Shown: positions 5,906 to 12,719, numbered from the stretch's first letter. The stretch is DNA of 12,846 nucleotides from an uncultured Collinsella sp. (GCA_900549185.1 URNM01000052.1:1-12846), one strand, 5' to 3'. The notes: generated from the sequence alone by a model not told the origin. Numbers and translations: made by a program.

Positions 5906-8245
5906 ATGGCTCAAGATAAGTTCGACGTGGGCGGCATGACATGCGCCGCCTGCCAGGCGCACGTGGACCGTGCCGTGAGCAAGCTCGACGGCGTCCAAAG
6001 CGTCGCGGTCAATCTGCTCGCCGGCTCTATGCTGGTGGACTACGACCCTGCGCAGGTCTCCCCCGACGACATCTGCACCGCTGTCGACCGCGCGGGCTAC
6101 TCGGCCTCGCCCATCAGCACGGGCACCGACGCTGTCCAAAGCGGAAGTGCGCAAGCCAGGTCCGGCGCCGCCCATATGGAGTCGCCGACCAAAAAGTTGG
6201 AGGCCGCCGCCTCTGCCATGCGCACCCGCCTCATCGTCTCGATCGTATTCCTCATCCCACTGTTCTACATAGGCATGGGGCACATGCTCGGCTGGCCGCT
6301 GCCCGGCATCTTCACCGACCACACCCACAGCATGACGCTCGCGCTCACCGAGCTCGTCCTGCTCATTCCCATCGTCTACGTCAACGACGCGTACTTTATC
6401 AACGGGTTTAAATCACTCGCGCACGGCGCGCCTACCATGGACGCCCTTATTGCCGTGGGCGCCACCGCCTCCATCGCCTGGTCGCTCTACGCCATGTTTA
6501 TCATGGCCGACCAGCTAGCCGCGGGTCAGGTCCACGAGGCCATGATGACGGGCATGGACAATCTGTATTTTGAGAGCGCCGGCACCATCCTGTCGCTCGT
6601 CACCGTAGGCAAATACCTCGAGACGCGCAGCAAGTCCAAGACCGGCGGCGCTATCGAGGCGCTCATCGACCTAGCGCCCAAGACCGCGACCGTCGTGGCA
6701 GAGGACGGCACCGAGGCCACCGTCGACGTCGATGCCATTCTGCCCGGCCAGGTGCTGCGTGTGCGCCCCGGCGAGTCCATCCCTGTCGACGGCGTGGTAC
6801 TCGAGGGCGCTTCGGCCGTGGACGAAAGTGCACTGACCGGCGAGTCCATCCCCGTGGAGAAGACCGCCGGCGACACCGTCAACGCCGCCACTGTCAACCG
6901 CACCGGCTCGTTTACCTTCCGTGCCACACGCGTGGGCGCCGACACGTCGCTCGCCAAGATTATCCAGCTCGTCGAGGACGCCAACGCCACCAAGGCGCCC
7001 ATCGCCCGCATGGCCGACAAGGTCGCCGGCGTGTTCGTGCCCGTGGTGTTCATGATCTCGGCCGTGACCTTCGTGGTGTGGACGGCACTGACCGGAAGCG
7101 TGAATGAAGCGCTCACCTCCGCCGTCGCCGTGCTGGTGATCAGCTGCCCGTGCGCGCTGGGCCTGGCCACGCCCGTCGCCATTATGGTCGGCACCGGCAA
7201 GGGCGCCGAAATGGGCATTCTGTTTAAGAGCGCCGAGGCGCTGGAGAACCTACGCAGCGTGGGCACCGTGGTGCTCGACAAGACGGGCACCGTCACCCGC
7301 GGCAAGCCGGCTGTGACCGATATCACGGTAGCCACGCGCGCTGACGGCTCGCCCGCCATGAGCGAAAAGGCGTTGCTCAAGCTGGCCGCTGCGCTGGAGC
7401 GCTCAAGCGAGCACCCGCTGGCCGAGGCGATTATGGCCGAGTGCGAGGCGCGCGGAATCGTCGCACGCATGGTCGAGGACTTTACCGCCGTGCCCGGGCG
7501 AGGCGTTACGGCACGCGAGGGGCAGAATGTCATCGCCGCCGGCAACGTGCGTCTGATGGACGAGCTGGGCGTGAAGGTTCCCGCCGGCCTTGCCGAACAG
7601 TTCGCGGCCGAGGGCAAGACGCCGCTGTTCTTTGCCAAGAACAGCGAACTCGTTGGTACCATCGCCGTGGCTGACGAGGTCAAAGAAACGAGTGCCGAGG
7701 CCATCGCCGCACTGCGCTCGCTTGGCGTCGACGTGCGCATGCTCACCGGCGACAACCGCGTGACGGCCGAGGCCATCGCCCGCCGCGTGGGGCTGAGCAG
7801 CGAACAGGTCATCGCCGACGTCCTCCCTGCCGACAAGGAGCGCCACGTCCGCGAGCTGCAGGATGTGGGCGGCAAGGTCGCCATGGTAGGCGACGGCATC
7901 AACGACTCCCCCGCCCTGGCGCGCGCCGACGTGGGCCTTGCTATCGGCACCGGCGCCGACATCGCCAAGGAGGGCGCCGACGTGGTTCTCATGCGCAGCG
8001 ACCTCATGGACGTCGCCCGCGCCATCGAGCTTTCGCGCGCCACGATCCGCAACATCAAGCAGGACCTGTTCTGGGCACTGTTCTACAACGGCATCGGCAT
8101 TCCGCTGGCGGCGGGCGTGTTCTTCCCGCTCACCGGATGGCAGCTCTCGCCGATGTTTGGCGCCGCGGCCATGAGCCTGTCGAGTGTCTGCGTCGTAAGC
8201 AATGCGCTGCGCTTAAAATCCTTTAAGCCAAAAGTGGCAAAATAA
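5906..8245 (+). CDS. copA: Cu(I)-exporting P-type ATPase
   Basis: A 779-residue P1B-1-type ATPase that pumps Cu(I) out of the cytoplasm using ATP. One N-terminal heavy-metal-associated domain carries GMTCAAC (C13, C16). Eight membrane segments are visible, including the CPC motif in the sixth (C414-P415-C416) and the M756-x-x-S759-S760 signature in the last; together these define Cu(I) rather than zinc or cadmium specificity. Cytoplasmic domains show TGE (311-313), the phosphorylated Asp in DKTGT (D458), the nucleotide-binding HP (503-504) and GDGIND (662-667). The length is usual for the family. AAAGGAG seven bases before ATG 5906 fixes the start. It is the first gene of a copA-copZ-csoR cassette behind a promoter with a CsoR-type palindrome, so copper induction is expected. 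I am very sure of the family and fairly sure of copper as substrate. Confidence 0.97.
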   Translation: MAQDKFDVGGMTCAACQAHVDRAVSKLDGVQSVAVNLLAGSMLVDYDPAQVSPDDICTAVDRAGYSASPISTGTDAVQSGSAQARSGAAHMESPTKKLEAAASAMRTRLIVSIVFLIPLFYIGMGHMLGWPLPGIFTDHTHSMTLALTELVLLIPIVYVNDAYFINGFKSLAHGAPTMDALIAVGATASIAWSLYAMFIMADQLAAGQVHEAMMTGMDNLYFESAGTILSLVTVGKYLETRSKSKTGGAIEALIDLAPKTATVVAEDGTEATVDVDAILPGQVLRVRPGESIPVDGVVLEGASAVDESALTGESIPVEKTAGDTVNAATVNRTGSFTFRATRVGADTSLAKIIQLVEDANATKAPIARMADKVAGVFVPVVFMISAVTFVVWTALTGSVNEALTSAVAVLVISCPCALGLATPVAIMVGTGKGAEMGILFKSAEALENLRSVGTVVLDKTGTVTRGKPAVTDITVATRADGSPAMSEKALLKLAAALERSSEHPLAEAIMAECEARGIVARMVEDFTAVPGRGVTAREGQNVIAAGNVRLMDELGVKVPAGLAEQFAAEGKTPLFFAKNSELVGTIAVADEVKETSAEAIAALRSLGVDVRMLTGDNRVTAEAIARRVGLSSEQVIADVLPADKERHVRELQDVGGKVAMVGDGINDSPALARADVGLAIGTGADIAKEGADVVLMRSDLMDVARAIELSRATIRNIKQDLFWALFYNGIGIPLAAGVFFPLTGWQLSPMFGAAAMSLSSVCVVSNALRLKSFKPKVAK

Positions 8246-8273
8246 GCTCACCATTAAGTCCATTTAGAACGGG

Positions 8274-8367
8274 TTTTCCAGGTGCCCGAGATTGACCTGA
8301 AAGAGGAGCGACGCGTACTTTGGTACGCGAGCGACGGCTTGAAGGTCAAGGTCGGGTGCCTGGGAAA
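8274..8367 (+). repeat. Composite long hairpin between copA and copZ
   Basis: Arms of 25 bases (8274-8298 and 8343-8367) pair at 20 Watson-Crick and three G-U positions with two mismatches. Inside lies a second perfect hairpin, CGCGTAC (8312-8318) with GTACGCG (8323-8329) around a TTTG loop. The G-U pairs suggest a folded RNA in the plus-strand transcript. It ends 13 bases before the copZ ribosome binding site, so it could shape copZ translation or mRNA processing, or be a mobile palindrome. Confidence 0.8.
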
Positions 8368-8392
8368 GCCGACACAACAGGGAGGAATACCC

Positions 8393-8614
8393 ATGCGATA
8401 CACAATCAAGACTTCCGGCCTCATGTGCGGCCACTGCGACGCTACTGTCGAGACGGCACTGCTCAACGTTGCCGGCGTGACCGACGCCGACGCCGATCAC
8501 GAGACCCAGACCGTCCAGGTGGAGTGTGCCGACACCGTGACCGCCGAGCAGCTCGCCGCCGCCGTCGAGGCCGCGGGCGAGAAATTCCACGCCCTATCCG
8601 TGACCGCCGCGTAG
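8393..8614 (+). CDS. copZ: HMA-domain copper chaperone
   Basis: A 73-residue stand-alone heavy-metal-associated domain that fills the whole protein, the usual size for CopZ. The metal site MCGHC (M-x-C-x-x-C type) is at residues 11-15. Known CopZ proteins bind Cu(I) in the cytoplasm and hand it to CopA or to the copper regulator; both partners flank this gene (copA 147 bases before, csoR 135 bases after). The start is ATG 8393, with GGAGG at 8381-8385; the frame is open further upstream, but there it runs through the long hairpin and has no good ribosome site. It is probably co-transcribed with copA. The sequence is rich in acidic residues and Ala/Val. Another metal cannot be excluded from the motif alone. 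Confidence 0.92.
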   Translation: MRYTIKTSGLMCGHCDATVETALLNVAGVTDADADHETQTVQVECADTVTAEQLAAAVEAAGEKFHALSVTAA

Positions 8615-8640
8615 CAGACACCGCCTACTCAATCCTCAGA

Positions 8641-8707
8641 AGTTGCGGTGAAATAGTTCCTGTTTTAGCGCTTCAAGCCTGCAAACAAGAACTATTTCAC
8701 CGCAACT
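8641..8707. repeat. Perfect 19-bp inverted repeat between copZ and csoR
   Basis: AGTTGCGGTGAAATAGTTC (8641-8659) is exactly complementary to 8689-8707. The loop continues with TGTTT/AAACA (8661-8665 with 8683-8687) and a small GCTT/AAGC hairpin. No poly-T tail follows on either side. It resembles neither the 57-bp family nor the other palindromes here, and may be a REP-like element or an mRNA structure. Confidence 0.85.
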
Positions 8708-8749
8708 GACGGGGGCATCCGGAAGATCGACCAGAAACGAGGACTCGCC

Positions 8750-9022
8750 ATGATGGCAGACCATAAATCGGTGACCCGCCTGCTCAAGACGGCACGCGGC
8801 CAGATCGACGGCATTCTGCGGATGGTGGAGGAGGACCGTTACTGCGTCGACATCTCCACGCAGCTCATGGCAACGCAGGCGCTCATCGCCCGCATCAACG
8901 CCGATGTGCTCAAGGCACACATCGAGGGCTGCGTCGCCTCGGCCATCGAATCGGGCGACGAGGAGCTCAAAGCCGCCAAGCTCGCCGAGATCGAACGCGT
9001 CGTCGACAAGCTCGCCAAGTAA
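8750..9022 (+). CDS. csoR: Copper-sensing transcriptional repressor, CsoR family
   Basis: A 90-residue all-helical DNA-binding repressor of the CsoR/RcnR (DUF156) family. The Cu(I) ligand pattern is intact: C32 in RYCVDI, H57 and C61 in AHIEGC, with the same spacing (25 and 4) as the Cys-His-Cys triad of Mycobacterium tuberculosis CsoR. The N-terminal basic helix (VTRLLKTARGQIDGILRMV) is the family signature. RcnR/FrmR-type sensors lack this Cys-His-Cys arrangement, so copper is the likely effector. The start is ATG 8750, with GAGGA six bases before; ATG 8753 is an alternative that differs by one residue. As last gene of the cassette it probably represses its own operon through the GC-tract palindrome ahead of copA. 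It functions as a tetramer in characterised homologues. Confidence 0.95.
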   Translation: MMADHKSVTRLLKTARGQIDGILRMVEEDRYCVDISTQLMATQALIARINADVLKAHIEGCVASAIESGDEELKAAKLAEIERVVDKLAK

Positions 9023-9089
9023 TTGGTGCAAGGGGGACAGGTACGTTCGCACCACCTTGGTGCAGATTAACCTGTCCCCAATGCACCAA
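9023..9089. repeat. REP-like palindrome after csoR
   Basis: Arms of 20 bases (9023-9042 and 9070-9089) match at 18 positions and read TTGGTGCA...GGGGACAGGT. An inner GCACCA/TGGTGC hairpin (9049-9054 with 9058-9063) forms a clover-like fold. GGGACAGG palindromes of this kind resemble repetitive extragenic elements mobilised by REP-associated tyrosine transposases, though none is encoded here. It starts immediately after the csoR stop. Confidence 0.75.
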
Positions 9090-9134
9090 AAGGGGTATAA
9101 AGGCGTGCAGCATATCGAACGAAAGGCAATTCGC

Positions 9135-9608
9135 ATGAATGACTTTATGAAGGGTCGCAACGGCGCCGACGAACTCACCGTCGTGTTGGGTTTCGCGGGC
9201 ATTATCATCGCGATGATTGGATCGATGGCCCGTATTCAGTGGCTCAGCTGGATCGCCATCGCCGTGATCGTACTCGGCGTGCTGCGCGGCCTGTCCAAAA
9301 ACATCGACGCGCGCCGCAAGGAGAACGATGCCTTTGTCACGGCGACCGCAAACGTCCCCGGCCTGGGCAAGTTCGTCGCCAGCTTGGGCGGCGGGACTGC
9401 AGCTGCCAACGCCTCGCGCACGGCCGGCACCAGCAAGGAAGACTTTGAGCGTGCCAAGCGCACGGCCAAGAAGATGTGGAAGGGTCGCAAGACCACGGCG
9501 TACCTCAAGTGTCCCAACTGCGGCCAGATGTTGTCCGTCCCCAAGGGCAAGGGCAAGATCCGCGTCACCTGCCCCAAGTGCCATGCCAAGATGGAAACGC
9601 GCTCCTAG
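9135..9608 (+). CDS. Small membrane protein with C-terminal zinc ribbon
   Basis: A 157-residue protein. Two hydrophobic segments (about 14-30 and 35-52) form a membrane hairpin, followed by a basic linker (about 54-122) with a Gly/Ala-rich stretch. A compact zinc ribbon follows, made by CPNC (126-129) and CPKC (146-149). The ribbon probably lies in the cytoplasm, since the linker after the second segment is strongly positive (positive-inside rule). The start is ATG 9135, with AAAGG eight bases before; GTATAAA at 9095-9101 could be a -10 box. It sits 112 bases after csoR, past a palindrome, so its membership in the copper cassette is doubtful. I do not recognise a specific family; related short zinc-ribbon membrane proteins have no settled function. 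It ends at a strong bidirectional terminator. Confidence 0.85.
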   Translation: MNDFMKGRNGADELTVVLGFAGIIIAMIGSMARIQWLSWIAIAVIVLGVLRGLSKNIDARRKENDAFVTATANVPGLGKFVASLGGGTAAANASRTAGTSKEDFERAKRTAKKMWKGRKTTAYLKCPNCGQMLSVPKGKGKIRVTCPKCHAKMETRS

Positions 9609-9630
9609 CCGCTACACCATAGGACAAAAT

Positions 9631-9665
9631 AAAAGCCGAGGCCTCGTGTTGAGACCTCGGCTTTT
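9631..9665. terminator. Bidirectional intrinsic terminator
   Basis: AAAAGCCGAGG (9631-9641) pairs perfectly with CCTCGGCTTTT (9655-9665), with three more inner pairs. T runs follow the stem on the right and, on the opposite strand, on the left, so it can end both the zinc-ribbon gene and the facing amidohydrolase gene. Confidence 0.92.
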
Positions 9666-9707
9666 TGCATGGGTCGACATCATTCGATGAAGCCGTCGCA
9701 CCTGCGC

Positions 9708-11078
9708 CTAAGCTACGCCGTCGCGGGCGAGCTCCTCGGCCAGCGCCTCTGCCGGCATGGCCATAATCGCGTCGAGCTCCGCGTCAACCTCGGGAATGCG
9801 CTTCACCTTGAGCTTGCGCACCAGATCGCCACGGCACATCACATGCATCGGCTCACGCAGAGCGCATAGGTCATCGAGCGGATTCTTGCGCGTCACCAGG
9901 ATATCGGCGGCCTTGCCGCACTCGATCGTACCGGTCGCGTCACCCAGGCCCAGTAGCTCAGCATTGACCTGCGTGGCCGTGTGCAGTGCAAAGGCATTGC
10001 TCACTTTGACGTACTTGGCAAAGTAGGCCACCTCGCGCCACATGTCGTACTGCGTCACGAACGGGCAGCTCGAGTCCGTGCCCAGGCCTACCTTGATACC
10101 GGCTTCTAGCGCCGCACGAGCACTCTCGATAATGCCCGAGCACACGATGTCGCCGTTCTTCTTTTGCGTATCGGTCGAATGGGTCTTTTCTGGATCGAGC
10201 AACACAAACGGCAGCGCCGGACTGATCGTGCAGGTCACGCTCGGTGCGCGTCCCTCGAGCTGCGTACCCACGGCGCCGCGGTACAGCTCCAGAATCTCGG
10301 GGGTCATCGGAGCGCCGTGCTCAATCGTGTCAACGCCGGCCTCAAGCGCAGCCTTCACACCCTCGGTGCTCTCGACATGAGCCATGACCGGAAGGCCAAC
10401 CTCGTGCGCCGCCTTGCATGCCGCAGCGGCAACCTCGACCGGCATGCGCAGCACGCCTGGCTCGCCTACTTCGGTCGCATCGAACACGCCACCCGTCACG
10501 AACAACTTGATGACATCGGCACCGCGCGCATACAGATCGCGCACCTGTTCGGCGGCCTCGGCAGGGCTGCTGGCAACCTGGGCGAACAAGCCCGCGCCAT
10601 GGCCGCCCGGCACCGTGACGCCCGTTCCCGGCGCCACCAGACGCGGACCCTGATACTTGCCGGCGTCGATGGCGTTGCGCACGGCGATGTCGGCAAACAG
10701 CGGGTCGCCCGCACCGCGCACCGTAGTCACGCCACTTGCCAGCTGCTGCTGAGCGCTGCCCTTGAGGATATGGCGCACGATGGCGCGGCCCACGGGATTG
10801 TCGAGCTTCTTCATCAGCGCGCCGGCATCTCCCGCCGAAACCGGCTTGCCCGAACCGCACAGATGCACATGCATATTGATGAGGCCCGGCATGAGGTACG
10901 CGCCGGCCAGGTCGATAACCTCGGCACCTGCAGGTGCTTGCGCCACGGCGCTCGGACCAATCCAGGTGATGACACCGCGCTCAACGGCCACGGCCATATC
11001 GGGCTGCGGCTCCATATGCTCCGAGCCATCCAGGACGGTCGCATTGATAAACAACGTGGGACGATCGGCAGTCGCCAT
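9708..11078 (-). CDS. Metal-dependent amidohydrolase (imidazolonepropionase/prolidase-like)
   Basis: A 456-residue cytoplasmic hydrolase of the amidohydrolase superfamily. An N-terminal beta part precedes the (beta/alpha)8 barrel. Metal and catalytic residues are in the expected order: HVH at H70 and H72, a probable carboxylated Lys in VIKLFVTGG (K191), H234 in MAHVES, H254 in IEHG, and the proton-shuttling D335 in GTDSS. The C-terminal GKAADILV stretch closing the small domain is typical. Such enzymes cleave cyclic amides, Xaa-Pro or other dipeptides, or related bonds; the substrate cannot be read from sequence. There is no signal peptide. The start is ATG 11078, with GGAGG upstream at about eight bases; the frame is open further, but without support. 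It is transcribed alone, toward the bidirectional terminator, from a leader that holds three palindromic elements farther upstream. Confidence 0.93.
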   Translation of the reverse strand: MATADRPTLFINATVLDGSEHMEPQPDMAVAVERGVITWIGPSAVAQAPAGAEVIDLAGAYLMPGLINMHVHLCGSGKPVSAGDAGALMKKLDNPVGRAIVRHILKGSAQQQLASGVTTVRGAGDPLFADIAVRNAIDAGKYQGPRLVAPGTGVTVPGGHGAGLFAQVASSPAEAAEQVRDLYARGADVIKLFVTGGVFDATEVGEPGVLRMPVEVAAAACKAAHEVGLPVMAHVESTEGVKAALEAGVDTIEHGAPMTPEILELYRGAVGTQLEGRAPSVTCTISPALPFVLLDPEKTHSTDTQKKNGDIVCSGIIESARAALEAGIKVGLGTDSSCPFVTQYDMWREVAYFAKYVKVSNAFALHTATQVNAELLGLGDATGTIECGKAADILVTRKNPLDDLCALREPMHVMCRGDLVRKLKVKRIPEVDAELDAIMAMPAEALAEELARDGVA

Positions 11079-11227
11079 ATCGAGCTCCTCCCTCACGATT
11101 AACTTGAACATTTGTCCATTATTACCCAGTGCAGCGGGATTGCTGCGGACATATCGGTTAACGGAGAAAGGAGGAGATACGGAGAACGGAACGCGTTGCA
11201 GTCCCACCCCAGCGACGTCCGGGAAAT

Positions 11228-11284
11228 GTCTCAATCTGTAACAGGTGGACCGGGTTTTAGCAGCCAAATGTTACAGAACAAGAT
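11228..11284 (+). repeat. 57-bp palindromic element, copy 3 (array 1)
   Basis: Left arm GTCTCAATCTGTAACA, right arm TGTTACAGAACAAGAT, 25-base core. First unit of a three-copy array whose starts are 81 and 80 bases apart. Confidence 0.9.
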
Positions 11285-11308
11285 CTTTCGGCACCTCGTC
11301 CAACCTTT

Positions 11309-11365
11309 GTCTCGATCTGTAACAGTTAGACAGGTTTTCGGCCTCTAGATGTTACAGATTGAGAT
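11309..11365 (+). repeat. 57-bp palindromic element, copy 4 (array 1)
   Basis: Left arm GTCTCGATCTGTAACA, right arm TGTTACAGATTGAGAT; core begins GTTAGA and ends TCTAGA, allowing an extended hairpin. The 24-base gap before it and the 23-base gap after it are alike: both begin CTTT and contain CCAACCTT. Confidence 0.92.
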
Positions 11366-11388
11366 CTTTTAGCGGCAGCCAACCTTCT

Positions 11389-11445
11389 GTCTCGATCTGT
11401 AACAGTTACGAGGCCAAACGGCCCCTTGTTGTTACAGATCGAGAC
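11389..11445 (+). repeat. 57-bp palindromic element, copy 5 (array 1)
   Basis: The arms GTCTCGATCTGTAACA and TGTTACAGATCGAGAC are perfect 16-bp inverted repeats, the most symmetrical copy. The core contains its own GGCC-AAAC-GGCC hairpin. It lies 42 bases beyond the stop of the AbiEi-like gene. Confidence 0.93.
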
Positions 11446-11486
11446 AAACTCGGCAGGAACAACCACACCCGCGTCAGCCGCACCCC

Positions 11487-12557
11487 TCAGCACCCATACC
11501 ACTGCCGTCTCCATTCCTCAGCCAAATCGACCCGCTGCGGAATGCCCGCCAGTCTCAGCTTTTCAGCCAGCTTCCCCGGGTTCTTGAGCTCATCAAACGT
11601 AAACCTCAGTACCTTATGTCCGAGCATCGTCAGATGGGACTCCCGTTGACGTTCCGCCACGAATGGGTCGACCGACTCCCGATCCCCACCATCCTGCAGG
11701 GTATACTTTCCCTTTCCATCGAGCTCGCCAATCACGCACGCCCCGTCCTCGAGTCTCCAGAAATAGTCGACTCGAAATACCTGATTCGGATTGAGCGGAT
11801 CACGAAACTCCACCTGCAACTCTGGCACCAGAAACCCGTATGCAATAAAGAACGCTCGGAACCGAGACTCGCCACCGTTTTCGGACAGCCCGTCCGCATA
11901 CGACGCGATCACCTGCGCTCTGCGATACCCGTGCTTGCCTTCACAATCTATACGAAGCCGCTCACAAAAGTCATCGCGCGATACGCCCTTTGTCCGCAAC
12001 GCAGAATCGGCAATCGCCAGGCCATACGAAAACGGCGCGCGCAGCAGGCAATCCTCTACCGTGCGCCAAAACGGCGTCGCCCGCACGCCGTCGGCTTGTT
12101 CAAGCGCACCCGCCGTCCGCGGACGCAACAGCCGGCATCCTGCACTCAGCGGCACCGAGCAACCTGTCTTAACAAGAAATCGCGGCCCAAGCAGATCATT
12201 CGGCACCTCCAGACCCCACAAAAGTGCCGCGTCATAACCCCAAAACGCCCAATCGGGATGAAACTCCGCAAGCCCTCTGATGGTACGTAGTGCTCGCTCC
12301 GTCGGCGTCAACGCATCCCAATCATGTTGAAAGCAGAACAGATACGACTCGGGCTCCGCAATATCATCGGTTCCCACATGACGCCGCAGCCACATGAGCT
12401 CGGCATTGTCGTGCGTCACAAGCAGCACGCCTTGTTCAGCCGCCTTCGCGAGCCTGGCAAGCATCCTATTCCGCGCCAAGGTGTTACGTGTTGCATGCTT
12501 GTGTTTGAAAACGGTATTAGACACTTCCATCACCACCACATCGGACAAATGGACCAT
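11487..12557 (-). CDS. AbiEi/DUF559-like protein with nuclease-fold C-terminus
   Basis: A 356-residue protein. The middle and C-terminal layout matches actinobacterial proteins annotated as AbiEi-family antitoxin or DUF559 endonuclease-domain proteins: an NGGESRFR turn (227-234), then RVDYFW (D264), ELDGKGKY (E278, D280, K282, K284), ERQRESHL and VLRFTFDEL (316-324). This is the core of a Vsr/PD-(D/E)xK-like fold with plausible catalytic Asp, Glu and Lys. The N-terminal 120 residues do not show a clear winged helix. No toxin gene (AbiEii type) lies beside it, so a toxin-antitoxin role is not supported here. The start is uncertain: ATG 12557 is given, but GTG 12563 has better spacing from GAGG, and ATG 12530 is possible. 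A longer frame with a TTG start runs into a palindromic element. Arrays of 57-bp palindromes flank it on both sides. Confidence 0.75.
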   Translation of the reverse strand: MVHLSDVVVMEVSNTVFKHKHATRNTLARNRMLARLAKAAEQGVLLVTHDNAELMWLRRHVGTDDIAEPESYLFCFQHDWDALTPTERALRTIRGLAEFHPDWAFWGYDAALLWGLEVPNDLLGPRFLVKTGCSVPLSAGCRLLRPRTAGALEQADGVRATPFWRTVEDCLLRAPFSYGLAIADSALRTKGVSRDDFCERLRIDCEGKHGYRRAQVIASYADGLSENGGESRFRAFFIAYGFLVPELQVEFRDPLNPNQVFRVDYFWRLEDGACVIGELDGKGKYTLQDGGDRESVDPFVAERQRESHLTMLGHKVLRFTFDELKNPGKLAEKLRLAGIPQRVDLAEEWRRQWYGC

Positions 12558-12583
12558 TGTCACCGTCGCCTCTGTCGACAAAC

Positions 12584-12640
12584 GTCTCGATCTGTAACAG
12601 TTAGACGTTCTCCAGGCCCCCAAACGTTACAGATTTAGAC
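12584..12640 (+). repeat. 57-bp palindromic element, copy 6 (array 2)
   Basis: Left arm GTCTCGATCTGTAACA, right arm CGTTACAGATTTAGAC, three mismatches between arms. It lies just upstream of the AbiEi-like gene start. Confidence 0.88.
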
Positions 12641-12663
12641 AAACCAGCGGTGCCCAAGCATTC

Positions 12664-12719
12664 GTCTCGATCTGTAACAGGTAGACCGGTTTTTGTCCCT
12701 AAACGTTACAGACCGAGAC
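12664..12719 (+). repeat. 57-bp palindromic element, copy 7 (array 2)
   Basis: Left arm GTCTCGATCTGTAACA, right arm CGTTACAGACCGAGAC, core one base shorter (56 bases in all). It starts exactly 80 bases after copy 6. The gap between them shares AGCGG and a CCAA-like part with the gap inside array 1. Confidence 0.88.

Larger units (their letters stand above)
11079..11486. other. Repeat-filled intergenic region
   Basis: About 400 bases between the AbiEi-like gene and the amidohydrolase, both on the minus strand. The right half is an array of three 57-bp palindromes. The left half holds the ribosome site of the amidohydrolase, a possible -10 reading left (around 11119-11124) with no clear -35, and a GGAGG at about 11170 on the plus strand with no gene after it. 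I see no other coding potential. Confidence 0.6.

Noticed and set aside
6526..8058. A 510-codon open frame on the minus strand across copA
   Set aside because: Antisense shadow rich in Ser/Thr/Ala with no domain; copA on the other strand is complete and has all catalytic motifs.
8282..8392. Extended N-terminus of CopZ
   Set aside because: The in-frame upstream codons coincide with the long hairpin; the HMA fold starts at ATG 8393, which has a good ribosome site.
10164..11102. A 312-codon plus-strand frame across the amidohydrolase
   Set aside because: Antisense of a complete gene with all metal ligands; the translation is His/Arg-rich and shows no family pattern.
11228..11445. CRISPR array
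   Set aside because: The regular 80-bp spacing is suggestive, but the repeats are 57-bp palindromes with variable cores, the gaps are similar to each other rather than unique, there are only three units, and no cas genes are seen.
12558..12623. TTG start extending the AbiEi-like protein by 22 residues
   Set aside because: The added codons lie partly inside palindromic element copy 6; closer ATG or GTG starts are more likely.
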